A DNA stretch of 64,000 nucleotides from Membranipora membranacea (Eukaryota > Bryozoa > Gymnolaemata > Cheilostomatida > Membraniporidae), in NCBI GenBank assembly GCA_914767715.1, contig OU612067.1, forward strand, positions 30,354,162-30,418,161, given 5' to 3'. Positions 1 to 12,229 of the stretch are shown one piece after another. The notes under the pieces were generated by a model. The model saw only the letters and a list, made by a program, of their open reading frames with translations. It ran no database searches and was not told where the DNA came from. How positions within the stretch are numbered: the first letter of the stretch is position 1; each line of letters starts with the position of its first letter. A program made the translations under genes and the position numbers.

Positions 1-429
1 CAAGTATATAACTTTTGTGATTTCAATGTATATGCCCAACATATTGAGCTAGATTATGTGTATCACCTGCGGATAAAGTTTGGATCCACACAAAATTTAA
101 CTCAGGATCTTGAACTTTGTCATATATCTGATTGTCAGGAAAGTGCATGGGTTTTATACTATTCAATTGAGGAAAGTTGCTCTAAGACCAGTAGAGCCTC
201 CTGAGTCCAGCTATCTAAAAGCGCTTATCAAGCTAGTGTAACCGTGGATCTTGTTTGTCACATGCCTCCACGATATACTGGCTCTGTGGGTTCTGAAAGA
301 TATTCCTTTTATAGGGACACTTTTTGTGATGATTTATTTAGCCAACACAAACGGGTATACGTCTTTGCTAGGAGTGCTAACAAAAACATGATGGATTTAG
401 GAAAAATGTGGCATAGGTTTAGAGTGTAA
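1..429 (+). pseudogene. Damaged open frame, one internal stop
   Basis: Frame 1 is open from the window edge to a TGA at 202-204 and then open again to the stop at 427-429. That is about 142 codons with one interruption, far fewer stops than AT-rich non-coding DNA should give. The composition looks protein-like, with several cysteines (for example ELCHISDCQES before the stop and LVCHMPPRY after it). I do not recognise the family and see no clear splice sites around the internal stop. It may be the end of a gene that begins left of the window, a decayed exon or part of a transposon. Confidence 0.35.
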
Positions 430-469
430 GTCACTCAGCAAGCATGCATTGACGGTCATGGGTTTGGGT

Positions 470-610
470 GGCCCATATATGTGCTCTGACCTGCCTACAA
501 ACAGAGAGGAATCTGGCAGCAGGAATTGAAGCCTCGCCCTTAAGACATCCAATATAACACTCCACTCATGCTTTGTCGCACGCTATAAGACCCCTTCAGA
601 TTGGTCGACC
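470..610 (+). repeat. Diverged SINE body, related to the copy at 23.9 kb
   Basis: The stretch from about 495 to 592 shares ordered blocks with the body of the SINE at 23918-24150: CTGCC..ACA..CAGAGAG, then GCCTCGCC, then ATGC..TTG and ATAAGAC. The tRNA-like head is not recognisable here, so this is a 5'-degraded copy. Confidence 0.45.
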
Positions 611-3355
611 ATTTATGTAACCAACCATTTTTTTTTAGTAGTCAACCATTTTTTTTTATTGGCTGACTGATTTAAAGGGAACTAGTCTAGATCCTGTCTC
701 AGGAGTATCCAATGAGACAGGATTTTTGCTCTACAAGAAAGAATTCACGGACACTTGACCATTGACAAATTGTATACCTTGAGTAGTTTCACCAGTTATT
801 TGGGTGTCAACTAAAAGTTGGCGAAAATTAAATGTGTCTGAGATAACGGTTCTTAGGCTTCTGCTGGGCTCTAGGCTTGTCAAATATGCAGACATGGGTT
901 ACTCGTTGATTACAGATTTTTGCAAGAACCTGATCTATGAATACTGAATTGCTTTGAACCTATCATGATATGAAGGTTACCAAAATATGTATAGGTCTCA
1001 ATACTGTCCCTAGGCATTTATAAGTGAGAATTATGATTGGAGCTGGACAAATTTTAACACAGCTAGCAATTACAATTTTAACACAGCATTCTTCTCAGAA
1101 AGTGTTATCATGTGTTGCTTTCCATAATATAATGTGTAATTGTGTGGCTAATTAAAAATGTTTTTACACAGGTGCTTTAGCTAGTGTTTGGTGAAAAGAT
1201 TGAGTCAACATAATCCCATAATTGCGTTGGTTAGCGTTGTCGCAATGTCTCTCTGTTTAGTCCTACAATCGAATGACTTACTATGCAGTGCTCTTATCTT
1301 TACATGAAGGCATACAAGATATGATTAGTGGCATAAGGCTTATAAAACGATGGCTTAAATTTAAGGCTAGCGCAATGTTTGAATTGAAATTTGAAATTTG
1401 AATAGTATCATAGGCCAAGGATACAGCCCCTCATACCGCTTGCTTGTAGCATCACTACAATCAAGCAAACAGTGAACAACATCCTCATGGCAGTAGATAC
1501 CATAGTTAATACCTTTCAAACTGTGATTTCTTCTGGATTCCCAACTAATCGTATTGACTTCAAGCTGTTGATGGCATATGGCTGAGAAGATATTGGTTAT
1601 TCCATTATGAAGATCTTATGCTCAAATTAAGGTCAAATTAAGCTGTGAAATCCCTCATGCCCTCTCTGGTGTTTACCTGATCATAATCAAATCGTGACGA
1701 AAAAACTGAGCTATTATACAGAGTAATAAATGCCTTTATATTAACAATACTACTACTATTTGGGCTTCTTTGAGGAAGGGGGTTTGGATATGAAAGACAT
1801 GACAAATTTATGTTGCCGAAATCAATCGCACTGCCCAACCAATTCCAAAATATTTTGCTTTAGACTCAGTGATTGATTTTTGAAACATCCCTAGTAAACT
1901 TCAATAATCTTCAATAATCTTCAGTAAACTTCAATAATAGTGACATTGCGTCCTCACTTAATCCTTGTTTGAAATGTGATAGTGTCAGGACTCAGGAATT
2001 CTTGTGTGTTTCTTAAGATTAAAATATTTTACAATTGTTTGGTGGTTATCATTGACTCATAATAATTGTGACCACAAACGCATAAATTGGGTTGATTCAA
2101 GGCCAGAAGCGTTGAATTTGGACTGTGAAAAGTAATTCAAGCGTGTGTCTAACTGCTTGCACTGGCAGCAATTCTTTATTGCCTTCTTGCTAGTGATAGG
2201 GTTGATGGAAGGTTATTTAACAAAATTGACGCGATTGATTGTTCTGCTTGGCGCTTTGAGTTTGGAATAATACGGTGTACAGGCATAACCTTGTATGTGT
2301 GTAAAGATTCCGATATTTGGAGACATTTAATTTTTGATTGATCATGACTAATTATTTATCAGTTTGCATAATTCCTGTTATTATATGTCTTCCGGATGGA
2401 ATTAATATTTACTGCAAAAAGTAAGTGTTCAATTCCAACCAATAGTGACTTTTTGAGGGACATAATTATTGTCCTTTTTGTTCATGATAATAAACCAGTT
2501 TGTTGAGGAATTGATTGATGAACGCTGAACACCCTCCACAATCATGTTAATAGATTCTAAGGTCAACACAGGTCAAATTGTGAACGAGAGAGGGTAACTT
2601 TGATGTATGAAATTTAACAATAATTAGGAACTACAGCTCCTAAAGGTCATTTTCGGACTGAGAAGTATAATTCACTGAGTAGGCCGCATCTGGTGATCTA
2701 GATTTCATCTCCGTGGCAACTACTATAAAATGCATATGCCCACTCTCGCTATATTATTCAGTGTAGTTGGGTTATGTAACCCAACAGTGGTCCCTAGTTG
2801 GTAGTAACATAATCTGTCAATGCCTGACATTGTGATTGATAGGGCGATTAGCAAGACACTATCTTGATCAACCATACATTTGTCATCATTTTCGTGTACA
2901 GTTTCAACTCTCGTCATTTCCGTGTTAAACTCACTATGATGTCATTGTTGATATTTTTGATTGGGCTAGCTTACTTGGGATTCCCAAGATTTTTCACAAA
3001 CATAACACACAGGACACACAACTCTTATGGACAAATTATCTTGATGTTTATCTCAATGCAGACAGGCCGTATGTGTATACCTATAGTCAAGTATCCAAAC
3101 AATGTTCAACCAAGTTTTTTTCATAATAAGATGAAAAACTATGAAACTCCTGAATATTACATGACAATTTTGAAGAGAGTTGCATTCAAATCCAACACAT
3201 GCTTCTTCCGAATATAGGTTTTAGGATGGTATAAAAAAATGCAGCACAGTATATAGACAACTCACACAACATTCATATCCAACAAAATTGTAAATAAACT
3301 TGCTAATTTTTGTCATTCAGATAATGTTTTGATATTGCTGTCTCATTTTCACATC
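611..3355. other. No gene recognised
   Basis: AT-rich sequence without convincing exons. The only local structure is a short imperfect tandem of CTTCAATAAT-type units near 1900-1937. The open frames in this stretch (for example 2864-3217) have no recognisable motif. Confidence 0.5.
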
Positions 3356-3359
3356 ACCA

Positions 3360-3545
3360 CCCGATTACCCGAGCTCTTGAGGCAACCAAAGGGCTGGACA
3401 ATCGACCACAGAAGTACCAAAGTTGGACTCGAACTCACAACTTCTGTGGCACTAATTGCATGATAGTGAATGGCAGCTGTCTCATATTTATTGCCTTTCA
3501 GCGAATTGGTTTTCATCCCTGGTATACAAATCTACCTTTTCAAAC
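3360..3545 (-). repeat. tRNA-like SINE relic, copy 1
   Basis: Read on the minus strand there is a pol III box-B-like motif, GAGTTCGAGTCC (rc of 3425-3440), followed by sequence shared with 5000-5170. The two copies match through GGGCTGGACAATC, CCAAAGTTGGACT and a shared GTCTCATATTTATTGCC block. Box A is not clear, so the tRNA origin is likely but not certain. Confidence 0.45.
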
Positions 3546-4999
3546 ATGAAAGATACTTACCAGTGGTAACTGTCTTTATTTTGCTGTCATACAAATTTTC
3601 ATCACACAGTGTGGTAGAGGTGCACTTCGCCAATATTTTCATTCATACTGAGCTGACAAGGAGCTTCTGGTGTGGTATTTGCAAAGAAAGAAAGAAATTT
3701 AGGTTAATAGGCAACAGGAAATGATGTGGTAATCATTATGTCTAACCAACACATCAAAACAGTCAGGCAATAAAATGTGTTTACCGAATGTTACCCTATT
3801 GAGCTTTTAACTATGGTTCATCGGATCATGACACAGCATGTATTTGTGTATTGCTTTATTGGCCTTATGACAATTCTGTTTTGCAGTGCAAATAATTATT
3901 TACATATCTTAAGTCTGTGAATCATTTTCATTCTCCCATACAGGCAATCAAATGTTTTCCCCATAAACTCCTTGTAAAACTTCTAAATGTTTTTAGTGCT
4001 TACTATTTTCCAGTTCTTTTTCGTCCGGATAATTACAAAAATTGATAGTCCGCCTTGCGTTGACTGGTGCAAGACAATGAATCAACATATGGTGTGCGCT
4101 TATTTTCATTCCTTAATGCAAACCAGCACCAATGTAATTCATCCTATTCCCATCAACCATTTTAAACACAGCTGGTGGGATATTCAGCACTGAATGAGAC
4201 CAGATTAGTTGTAAGGAGTCTCGTGCCTGATTTTATGCAATATGGAAGTTATTATCTAATGGATTGATCACTTCCTTTTCAATAGTTTTGGGTAACTGGC
4301 ATATTCTGATCTAGCTTATGTTTCCTTAGCAACTTGTCAAGTATCTAATCCAGGTTCAACAAAAGTAAAACAGCAAAAACGCTTAACTTTTGTTCGAAGC
4401 TTGCTAAAGGAGTTGTATGCAATATGGCTGAATTAAAATCCAGAACGATATATGCAAATGAACGGTAAGGAAGATGATTAAAAATGGCCATTCAGCATCC
4501 TTGTCCTTTTTCAATATGTTTTATTACCTTGTGATATTCGACGTTGCATGACAGCCATGAGATGCTTGTATACAGTCTCAATGCCTCATTTGTAGAAGTT
4601 CCTTTCACACAGCCAAAGAAAATATTTGGATAGCAATTCATCCTTAACCTGTGATTTCATAGATCTAATGTAATGTGCCTTTCAGAACTGTTCTCAATTT
4701 ATAATTTTGGATTAATTTCAGCGTAATCAAAATCGCTCATATTCCGTATACAGCTACACGATCTGATTATCCCAACTTATAACCTCCATGTTTTTTGACA
4801 GTGGTATATCGGCACTGGCTGGATGTGCCCCTAGGGGTAAAGACAATGTGTTCTCTAATTATCATCCTATGATCATTGTTTCCAACCATAGCAAATATGT
4901 GACACTTCTTATGTCCAACAAACTGTCTTGATTTAAACTATTAATTATTGAATTGGCATAATGTTCTCATTATTTATTTATAGTTGGTTTACATATCTT
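3546..4999. other. No gene recognised
   Basis: AT-rich sequence between the two SINE relics. I see no splice-supported open frame and no repeat shared with the rest of the window. Confidence 0.45.
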
Positions 5000-5170
5000 C
5001 CCTCAGACTCAATAAACTAATCTCTTAAGCTGACCACAGGGCTGGACAATCAACCACGGAAATACCAAAGTTGGACTTTAACCCATGACAACAGCGCCAT
5101 CAGCTGCCTGACGGGGAATGGCAACTGTCTCATATTTATTGCCTGTTACTGAATCGAGTGTCTTACCTTG
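5000..5170 (-). repeat. tRNA-like SINE relic, copy 2
   Basis: Second copy of the repeat at 3360-3545, same orientation. The box-B-like part is mutated to GGGTTAAAGTCC. Similarity covers the GGGCTGGACAATC block and the GTCTCATATTTATTGCC block. Confidence 0.45.
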
Positions 5171-6092
5171 CATACAAAAAAAACTTTTTAAACATGATTG
5201 ACTTAGATTGATTAAAAGATTGGTAATGACATGGCATACATTATTCAACACTTTCAACGCTTTCACAACAAAATCAACAAATACAATCTCTTCAATTTTA
5301 GCAGTTGTAATCTTGTAATTAACTGTGTCAATATTCTTGCAATTAATTAATGATTAATTGTACTGATATACATGGCTTTTGCCTTCATAATAATGGGAAA
5401 TGAGCCTCTAAAATGATAGCATATATCACAATGGTGTTCATATGCCGTCCTTCACTGAAACTTGCAAACCTGGCACCTTGTTGTTCTCAGTAAATAAGCA
5501 AATGATTGATACAACAATCGCCAGCTTTTCTAAGAATGATAGATTTATGGAGATGGTCATTGGTGACATTGTTTACATTATGACTAGCAATCACCATCAG
5601 TAGTTCCTAGAAGGAGTTTGTTTCCAAATTGTGTCCGTATACATCTTCGAATCATTGTTCAACATATAATAACTTATCATTCTGATATCTTCATTTTGTT
5701 GTTATTAATCGTAATAATTTCCAAAACTAAGCAGCACTTTTGCCTATTTTTCTCGGTGCAAGACAATTATTGGCAAAATTTCACCCTGCAAACGATTGAT
5801 TTGATTGTCAGTGTTGAATATCAAGTCTTTTCATCACAGCTGCAGATTGAATGATTATGGAGCCTGTCAATAATTGAGTCATGTCCGCTATCACAATAAC
5901 TAACAGAAATACCCATGTAAATCTTCCTCACAGGGTAGATTAGATAACAAATTTCATATGATTTCTACTGATCACAACGTGGACTATAAGCCATTTTTTG
6001 CTTGCATAAATAGGAAATAAACAACTGAAATGATAGCCTATATCAATATTATGATTATATCATGTCCTTTAGCAGAGCTGCAAAATGTTTCA

Positions 6093-6100
6093 TATATAAG
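6093..6100 (+). promoter_or_regulatory. TATA box of the proline-rich peptide gene
   Basis: TATATAAG lies about 30 bases before a plausible start at 6120-6125. A non-coding leader exon follows and ends at 6168 with the strong donor GTAAGTAT. The position relative to the downstream exons makes this the best promoter candidate for the gene at 6327-6669. Confidence 0.55.
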
Positions 6101-6121
6101 ACAGCCTTCAACTAGTATAAT

Positions 6122-7030
6122 CAATCGGTTTTCTTCACCCACAGTTGTCACTGATCTCTAATTCAACTGTAAGTATACACTGATTGTTAATAATCCTATA
6201 TCCATAGACACAATCCTTTTATCAACCATGGACCGGTACAGATAGATTATTTTATTGAAATTTTGATACCAAGGAAAGTTCCAATTGACAGTTGATTTAT
6301 GTTTCATCTGTTTAACAGAGAGGAAAATGAAGGTATTTGCTATGATCTCCCTGCTAGTCACAGCTCTCGGTAAGTTAAAAAAAATCCTACTGATAATTCT
6401 GAGTTTTAAAAGATTATTCTTATTCTTATTCTTTATTTGTATGCTAATCTCAGTATGTCTATCTTTTTTATTCCTGTCTTCGGAAAGTAAAATCACAAAC
6501 AAATTTTTCATGTAGATGGTTCATCAACAGTAAAAAGAGGTATATCAAAAGCAATGACAATGATCTAAACATGATCAATTTTCTTTTGTTTCTAGCTGTT
6601 ACACAAACACAGGCTGGCAAGAGTAAACCAGCTCCCCCATCCCCATTCAAGGGAAACCCATGGGGATAACCCAGACAGGTAACTATAAAGAACAAATAAT
6701 TGTTCATCCGCTTTTATTTTTAAGGGAATACTGACAGAAAATGCCTAAATGCGCTGGGTAGCCATCAAAATCAAACAGACAATTACACCTATTTCCTTTA
6801 CAAAGAGGCATTAAGATCATTAATGGTTTACTCGTATAAATTAGAAAGCCATAGCTAAATACAATCAAGTTATTCGTTGAATATAATTTTATCTTCTAGA
6901 GTCCAGTACAACATGTCAACAACCACAGAACAATGATCTAGCTTCCACAAACCTTTCAAGAGACAAACTTCCAAACTTTTTGAATCTTATCATCAATTTT
7001 AAATCCTAATAAAACTTTGACTTGCTAATC
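6122..7030 (+). CDS. Secreted proline-rich short peptide precursor, possibly amidated (four exons)
   Basis: Not a family I recognise; the gene structure is convincing. Exon 1 (about 6122-6168) is untranslated. Exon 2 (6319-6369) follows a TTTAACAG acceptor and starts translation at 6327. Exon 3 (6596-6678) follows a pyrimidine-rich TTTCTAG acceptor and reaches TAA at 6667-6669. Exon 4 (from 6900) is 3' UTR with AATAAA at 7008-7013. The joined reading is 38 residues. Residues 1-21 form a signal peptide with a hydrophobic core (ISLLVTALAV) and a small-residue end (TQTQA). The mature part is GKSKPAPPSPFKGNPWG, 17 residues: basic, five prolines, no cysteine. The terminal Gly is the usual substrate for C-terminal amidation, which would give a Trp-amide. 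A neuropeptide or a proline-rich antimicrobial peptide are both possible; function is inferred. Confidence 0.68.
7008..7013 (+). terminator. Poly(A) signal of the proline-rich peptide gene
   Basis: AATAAA about 110 bases into the last, untranslated exon, in the order expected after the coding exons. Confidence 0.6.
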
Positions 7031-8039
7031 CGACAGCGTTTATTATTCTGCTTATGGCTTACGGGAGAGAATGCTCCGAATTTGATATTGTGAGTGAAGT
7101 GATGCATAAGAGTAATTTACTCCTGAGGACACATCACCTTTAGAATGGAAGGCATATTCTGTTAAACGGTCATCAGTGGTTGTAGATTGTAGATTCTACA
7201 CTTTCTTTGATAACCAAGGGTGTTCTCATAGATGTGATGATGGAAAATGAAAGTATACTTACAGTTTCTTTTGAAATTAGTGAAATGCTGTGAATGTAGA
7301 AAACATACATTTTGCCGTTTACACAGCTTTTGCAATCCTTTCCCAAATGTCTTGAAATTGTAATTATTTTGATATATTGTGCTACTATTTTGTTTGTTAC
7401 CAAATCATTAAGGCGAATGAAGATACCAGCACAATGAAGGGTAAATTGTAGCGGCTAGAGTAGATGGAATCAATTATGTTGTTGAATTGAAGCAAAATTG
7501 CTCGATAATCTATTGTCTTGCTTAGGCAACCTGAGACGAGGGTTTTCAAGTTTGGTATTTATTGGGATAAAATATGAACAAATTAAATATCAATTAAATT
7601 TGAACAAGTATTTCATATGTTCATAATTTATATGTTCATAAATTGGGATTAAATATCAACGGGCAATTCATATTTTGTGGTAAAATCATTACAATGTTTA
7701 CAAAGAAATTATAAGGAAAACCCTTTATTGCCTTAGACGATTGATGGTGTTTTTTATGCTCATTCAAAATGAAGTAATAAATAATTACTAAATAATTATT
7801 CAATCTCAGTAGATGGAACTGGTGCATGTCGCTGTAAATATAGGCAGCACCTTGTCCTCTTCAGATCTGTTATAGAAGTTTGAATGAATTTTTCAGACAC
7901 ACTTTAGTGATGAATGAATGATGGTTCTTCCATTTTGTTTGCTATAATTGGGTATCTTAATTTTTGGCAGCTTATAGTTGAATATATATTTGAAGCACAA
8001 GTTCGCTAGTGTGATTAGAGAACATCAACAGTAAACAAT
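7031..8039. other. No gene recognised
   Basis: AT-rich sequence. I see no exon with paired splice sites, no repeat shared with the rest of the window and no transposon motif. Confidence 0.5.
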
Positions 8040-9480
8040 CTTGACTTAGTTAGCAAAAGTTTATATGATATATTGTACAAACCAAGCTATGTCAATACCA
8101 ATTTCCTGTCAATGACTGGAGCAAGAGGTTTTGCTGACCAATGAGAAGGGGAATTCTGAGCCTGCTTATTAGTCTACAATATAAACAAACGGGAGTTGTC
8201 TACCTCCTTGTTGGGGTGGGATAACTCTGACCTCTTGTCCCAGTGCGAATTGCAAACCCTTTATAAGATTTGGAGGATGTTCTTTCAGACAATCAGAGAA
8301 ACACTGAAAGCATAACAGACCTCATGCTAAAATGTTAATTTCGGACTCTCCAACAGAACCGGAGTAGGTTTTCCAAACTAACTCAAAGTTACTCCTTGAC
8401 AACCTTAACCCAGCGTGAAGCATATCGCTACAAAACCCGAGATGCAGTGGTTAGTGACAGCATCCTCCTGTATAAAGCTATACCATACAGGAAGGTTCTT
8501 TTATCTGCATGCACGATGTTGTTGTACATACAGAAGACCTCCATTATTTTGGGTCCTGATCCGAAGGGACTCTGTGATCAGTCAAAGTCGAAATGACTTT
8601 TGGTACCAAATGGGAGTCAAACCACTCCCTTCTGGTCAACTGGCAGATGCGCTTACGGCTGAGGCCAACTGACTGACTGGCTTAATACCGGTTTGCAAAG
8701 CATTGTATCTGACTGGAGGGTGCAAGTGGTGTTAAGTCAGTCTAACCAGTCAGCAAACATCATTTATTGGTTGAGGACTGTGATAAGCAGCACAACAGAG
8801 CAAGTATGCGGTACACTGCTCCTTCTGCTGCCCTCACCTTTATCAACAAGTAACTGTCATTCCCTGCTGTAATGCGGTAAATGTGGGCTTAGTGGCTAGG
8901 AGGGCAAATGCAATCATTCAATCGCAAAAGTAGCACAACATACCAAATCTGCCATTACCACATATGGTATTGCTGTACTCATTAAATGGGTCAGGTTGTT
9001 TTGAGTCCATGGTCAGGTGTTCAACTTATAAAAGAATAGAAATGGACATTCGATTACAGATTGCTTGGATAATTGTGTCTCACATATATTATAAATCATA
9101 CCTGTATGGTCCGACAATCAGGAGTTTGTTGCCCTTATTTTCGATCTTATCAGCAGTCCATGGACTGATGAAGATATTTTAGCAATAGGAAAAACCTGTA
9201 CACAGTTTGACACCAGGCACCTAAAGATCCTTCACAGAAATTTGACAAGGATTGAATATTATTTGAACAGCGGGAAATTTAAGATTATGGATGAATCCAC
9301 ACCCTGTCAGTGGCTGTAATTCTGTCAGTGCGAATACTTGGCAATCCATGAAAAAGGAAATAATTGGGTATATGAGCAAGAAAGAAAAGTAAAGTCATAT
9401 TGGTTAGATAAACCATTGGCAGTGAAAGGTTTTTTCTGGGCGGAAATCTCAATTTGCAATGATTCAAGTACCAGTAGCAG
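8040..9480 (+). repeat. Block E, copy 1
   Basis: Colinear with 21640-23720 over most of its length, for example the block at 8100-8290 against 21730-21920 and the block at 8960-9480 against 23090-23700. A shorter inverted copy lies at 62300-62770. It contains a minus-strand SINE at 8390-8690 that is also present in copy 2, so the SINE was there before the duplication. No coding content recognised. Confidence 0.7.
8390..8690 (-). repeat. tRNA-derived SINE in block E1
   Basis: On the minus strand a tRNA-like head begins near 8685 with a box-A-like TTGGCCTCAGCCGTAAGCGC. A degraded box B (GTGGTTTGACTCCC) follows about 30 bases later. A body shared with 22545-22805 continues to about 8390. Confidence 0.6.
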
Positions 9481-10670
9481 CAGGTGTTAGTCCTACAAAA
9501 ATAGGGTTAGAGCGGCTCAAAATTCGGGAGAGGTAAGAAGCTCCCTTGGTTTAACTGTGCACATGAATCGGTCCCTGTCCATTTTTGCTGTGATTATTCT
9601 TTGATCCCCAGTGGCCAAACAAGTTGATCTGTGGTGCCAGGCCTATCACATCGAAAACTACATCGCATGTATGTAGTTTTGAAAAATGGGTCTAACTTGG
9701 AGTTATGCTTTCGAGATTCGATTATGCAAGTGTCAAAGATGGGATTATACTTGCAAGGACCTGCAAAGTCAGCAAACCATTGTCAATTACATGTATGTAC
9801 AGATAATGTGGGATAGGAATATGGAATATGCTCATGACTAAAATTGAAAGCTAAAGATAATTGAGCAAATTATGAACAAGTATAAAAAGGAAAGTGATAT
9901 GGTGCGGCGAATGTGTGATATACTAAATACAGGGATTGATGAGACTCAGATACTATCATGGTCCATAAATTTCCTTTAGCCTACATGTATGATGATAATT
10001 ATAATATAAATAAATTAAACCGTTCAGACAAGGTGACGGTGCCGTAAAGGACTGACGTAACATCTCAAATATGGATGGCTATCGGCGCAACCAGCACTTC
10101 CAGTTCTATCAACATGTCAACGATGACAAAAATGCATATATCACAACCCTGACATCTACTGATGGTCAACTGTGCCTCCACTTGCGCTGTCGGCTTGGCC
10201 ACCGTTAGGCACGTTGCCTAGACAAACCACCACATCACCCAACTCTGGCTTCCAACAGCACGCTAAAAAGAGCGTCCGCTGCCATACCGATTCAAGCACT
10301 ACAAAACAAAAACAAAACAAACAAAAAATGTTTGGGCAAATCAAACTAAAACCATAAACCAGCTAAATGTAGACATCGGCCTTTGTCCAAATAACCCTTC
10401 ACCTCAGCCGGCCCGCATTGGCAAGCGACTGACCTGTATGGCTGGAACATCTGGCCAAACCAACACGGAATCATCACAGGTGTTTGCCTCACATTTCCAT
10501 TTGTCCCTGTATTCATTTCGGAGCATTACACCAAGGACAAGTATTATAAATTTACACAAGTTCAAGGACTACCTTTCGGCAGCTTAGAAAAATCAATCCT
10601 ATGCCTACAGGGTGAAAAGATGCCATTACTTCTTTTCTTTTCCTAAAAGCTGAAAAAGTAGTAATGCCAA
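9481..10670. other. No gene; possible A-tailed retroposon
   Basis: A perfect 10-base inverted pair (AAAACTACAT / ATGTAGTTTT) sits near 9653-9675, and the same module recurs in opposite orientation at 13630-13665. At 10305-10330 a run of CAAAA/ACAAA units follows a GC-richer stretch (about 10140-10300). That looks like the 3' tail of a retroposon, but I cannot assign a family. Confidence 0.35.
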
Positions 10671-10679
10671 TATTCATGT

Positions 10680-12200
10680 TCATTCACAATTAAGTCATGA
10701 TGATATTTTTTAATGGTGATGGCTGACAGATGGCACTGCAGTTGATATCCCAGAAATCTCTTACCTATCCACATTCAATGGTATGCAGTGGTGCCTAATC
10801 CATGTTTATTTACAAATTAGATGCAGTAATTTTCGCTGGCAAAAGCTTGTTCGAATTTACAGTAGACAATTAATCCCTTAATTACAGAATCAAACAATTA
10901 AAAATCAGCAACAATCAATGATGCGTCAGACAGCTAAAATTTGGTTTCATGGTTTTATTAGTGATAATCCAAATAAATCTGAATGATAAATATGACTGAG
11001 CTAAAAACAATGCAACCAGATTTTACCTTGTGAATTTCATGAATTCTCACGGGAAATAAGCCTCATTTAATTTTGGCAAATTTAATGTCAATACACAGTG
11101 TTGAGATTAATGTATTTCATGGAAGGAATTTTGTTATTACACAATTGGAGCAGGGCTTATGTTTGACAATACCCACATATTACCACACCAGAAGCAGATT
11201 TGGTGCTGCTCTTAATTGTCATGTTTTCTACTCCAACAATAAATTGCCAGCTTCTCGCTGAGCGAACATTTACAAGAGAACTTACATTGGTACATAAATT
11301 TACTCCAAACCTAGTGGAAACTGCCTCAATCTGTTGTACAAATTGTCCGACAATGTTTGTGGTCTTCCCTTGTACCCGCAATGATTCAGCATATGCAGCT
11401 TAACCGGTTTTGACCATTACCCACACAGTTTTCCAAGGTACCTGTCCATGATCTACAGGTCAATGGTGATCATTTCTGGTCCCTGATAAGAGAGCAAACA
11501 GCAATACAATATCTTGAGCTTACTGAAAAAAAACCCACTGATTGCTGAAGGGGTGATCAATTGTCAAACCTTGAAAATACTAAGCCCTCTGTCAGCAGGC
11601 AAGCAAGCTTGAGGATAAAATCGTAAAGGATTTCAAATCATTGATTTGCGTATGCCGCTAAGACAACATGTATTAATATTGCATGGGTGTGATTTCCTGA
11701 GGTTTTAAGAAAGTTTCTGGTGGCGTTGCAATCTAATTTTGCCTGACAATGCATAGCTTCTTTGCAGAGGGATTTTTCATTTGATTTATTGTCAGCGGTC
11801 CTTCCGCAAACCAGTTATGATGTTTCACAATGTATGGCAGCTGTCCTTTTCCGGGAGGCGATAATTTAAATTATATCAATAAACGCCCTGATACCTGGCA
11901 TATTAATTCCACTATTTGGTCTTCTTTATATTATATATTGAACATTTGGCCAGGGCAAACTTTGCTTTTGTGATTAATCTAAAAATTTTAGTGCGATAAA
12001 GAGAAATTTTCACTGAATTCATGGAAATAAGTTAATTATAGAAAACTAGTAAAAAATTTAGCCCATTTGACCATCTCTGATAGTGATGTTACTCTCATAG
12101 CACTCTACGCTGATTTTCTAAGTTGAGATTGATATCTAGTGAAATGTAACATTGAATGATGCGACAGGGTTATTGAAGACAATTTCAAGATTAAAATTTA
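10680..12200 (+). repeat. Block A, copy 1
   Basis: Similar in order to 12230-13600 (copy 2, more diverged) and closely to 55121-57850 (copy 3, interrupted by a LINE). Shared landmarks are the TTTTGGCAAATTTAATGTCA segment at 11072, the CTTGTACCxxCAATGA region near 11370 and the CAGTTATGATGTTTCACA segment at 11811. Confidence 0.7.
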
Positions 12201-12229
12201 TTTGGTTTTGTTGGCATTTGCTGGCATAA

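Noticed and set aside
2864-3217. 117-codon open frame
   Set aside because: No motif, no splice support, low-complexity AT-rich codons; a length expected by chance in this composition.
6158-6511. 117-codon minus-strand open frame
   Set aside because: Antisense to the spliced proline-rich peptide gene and without motifs.
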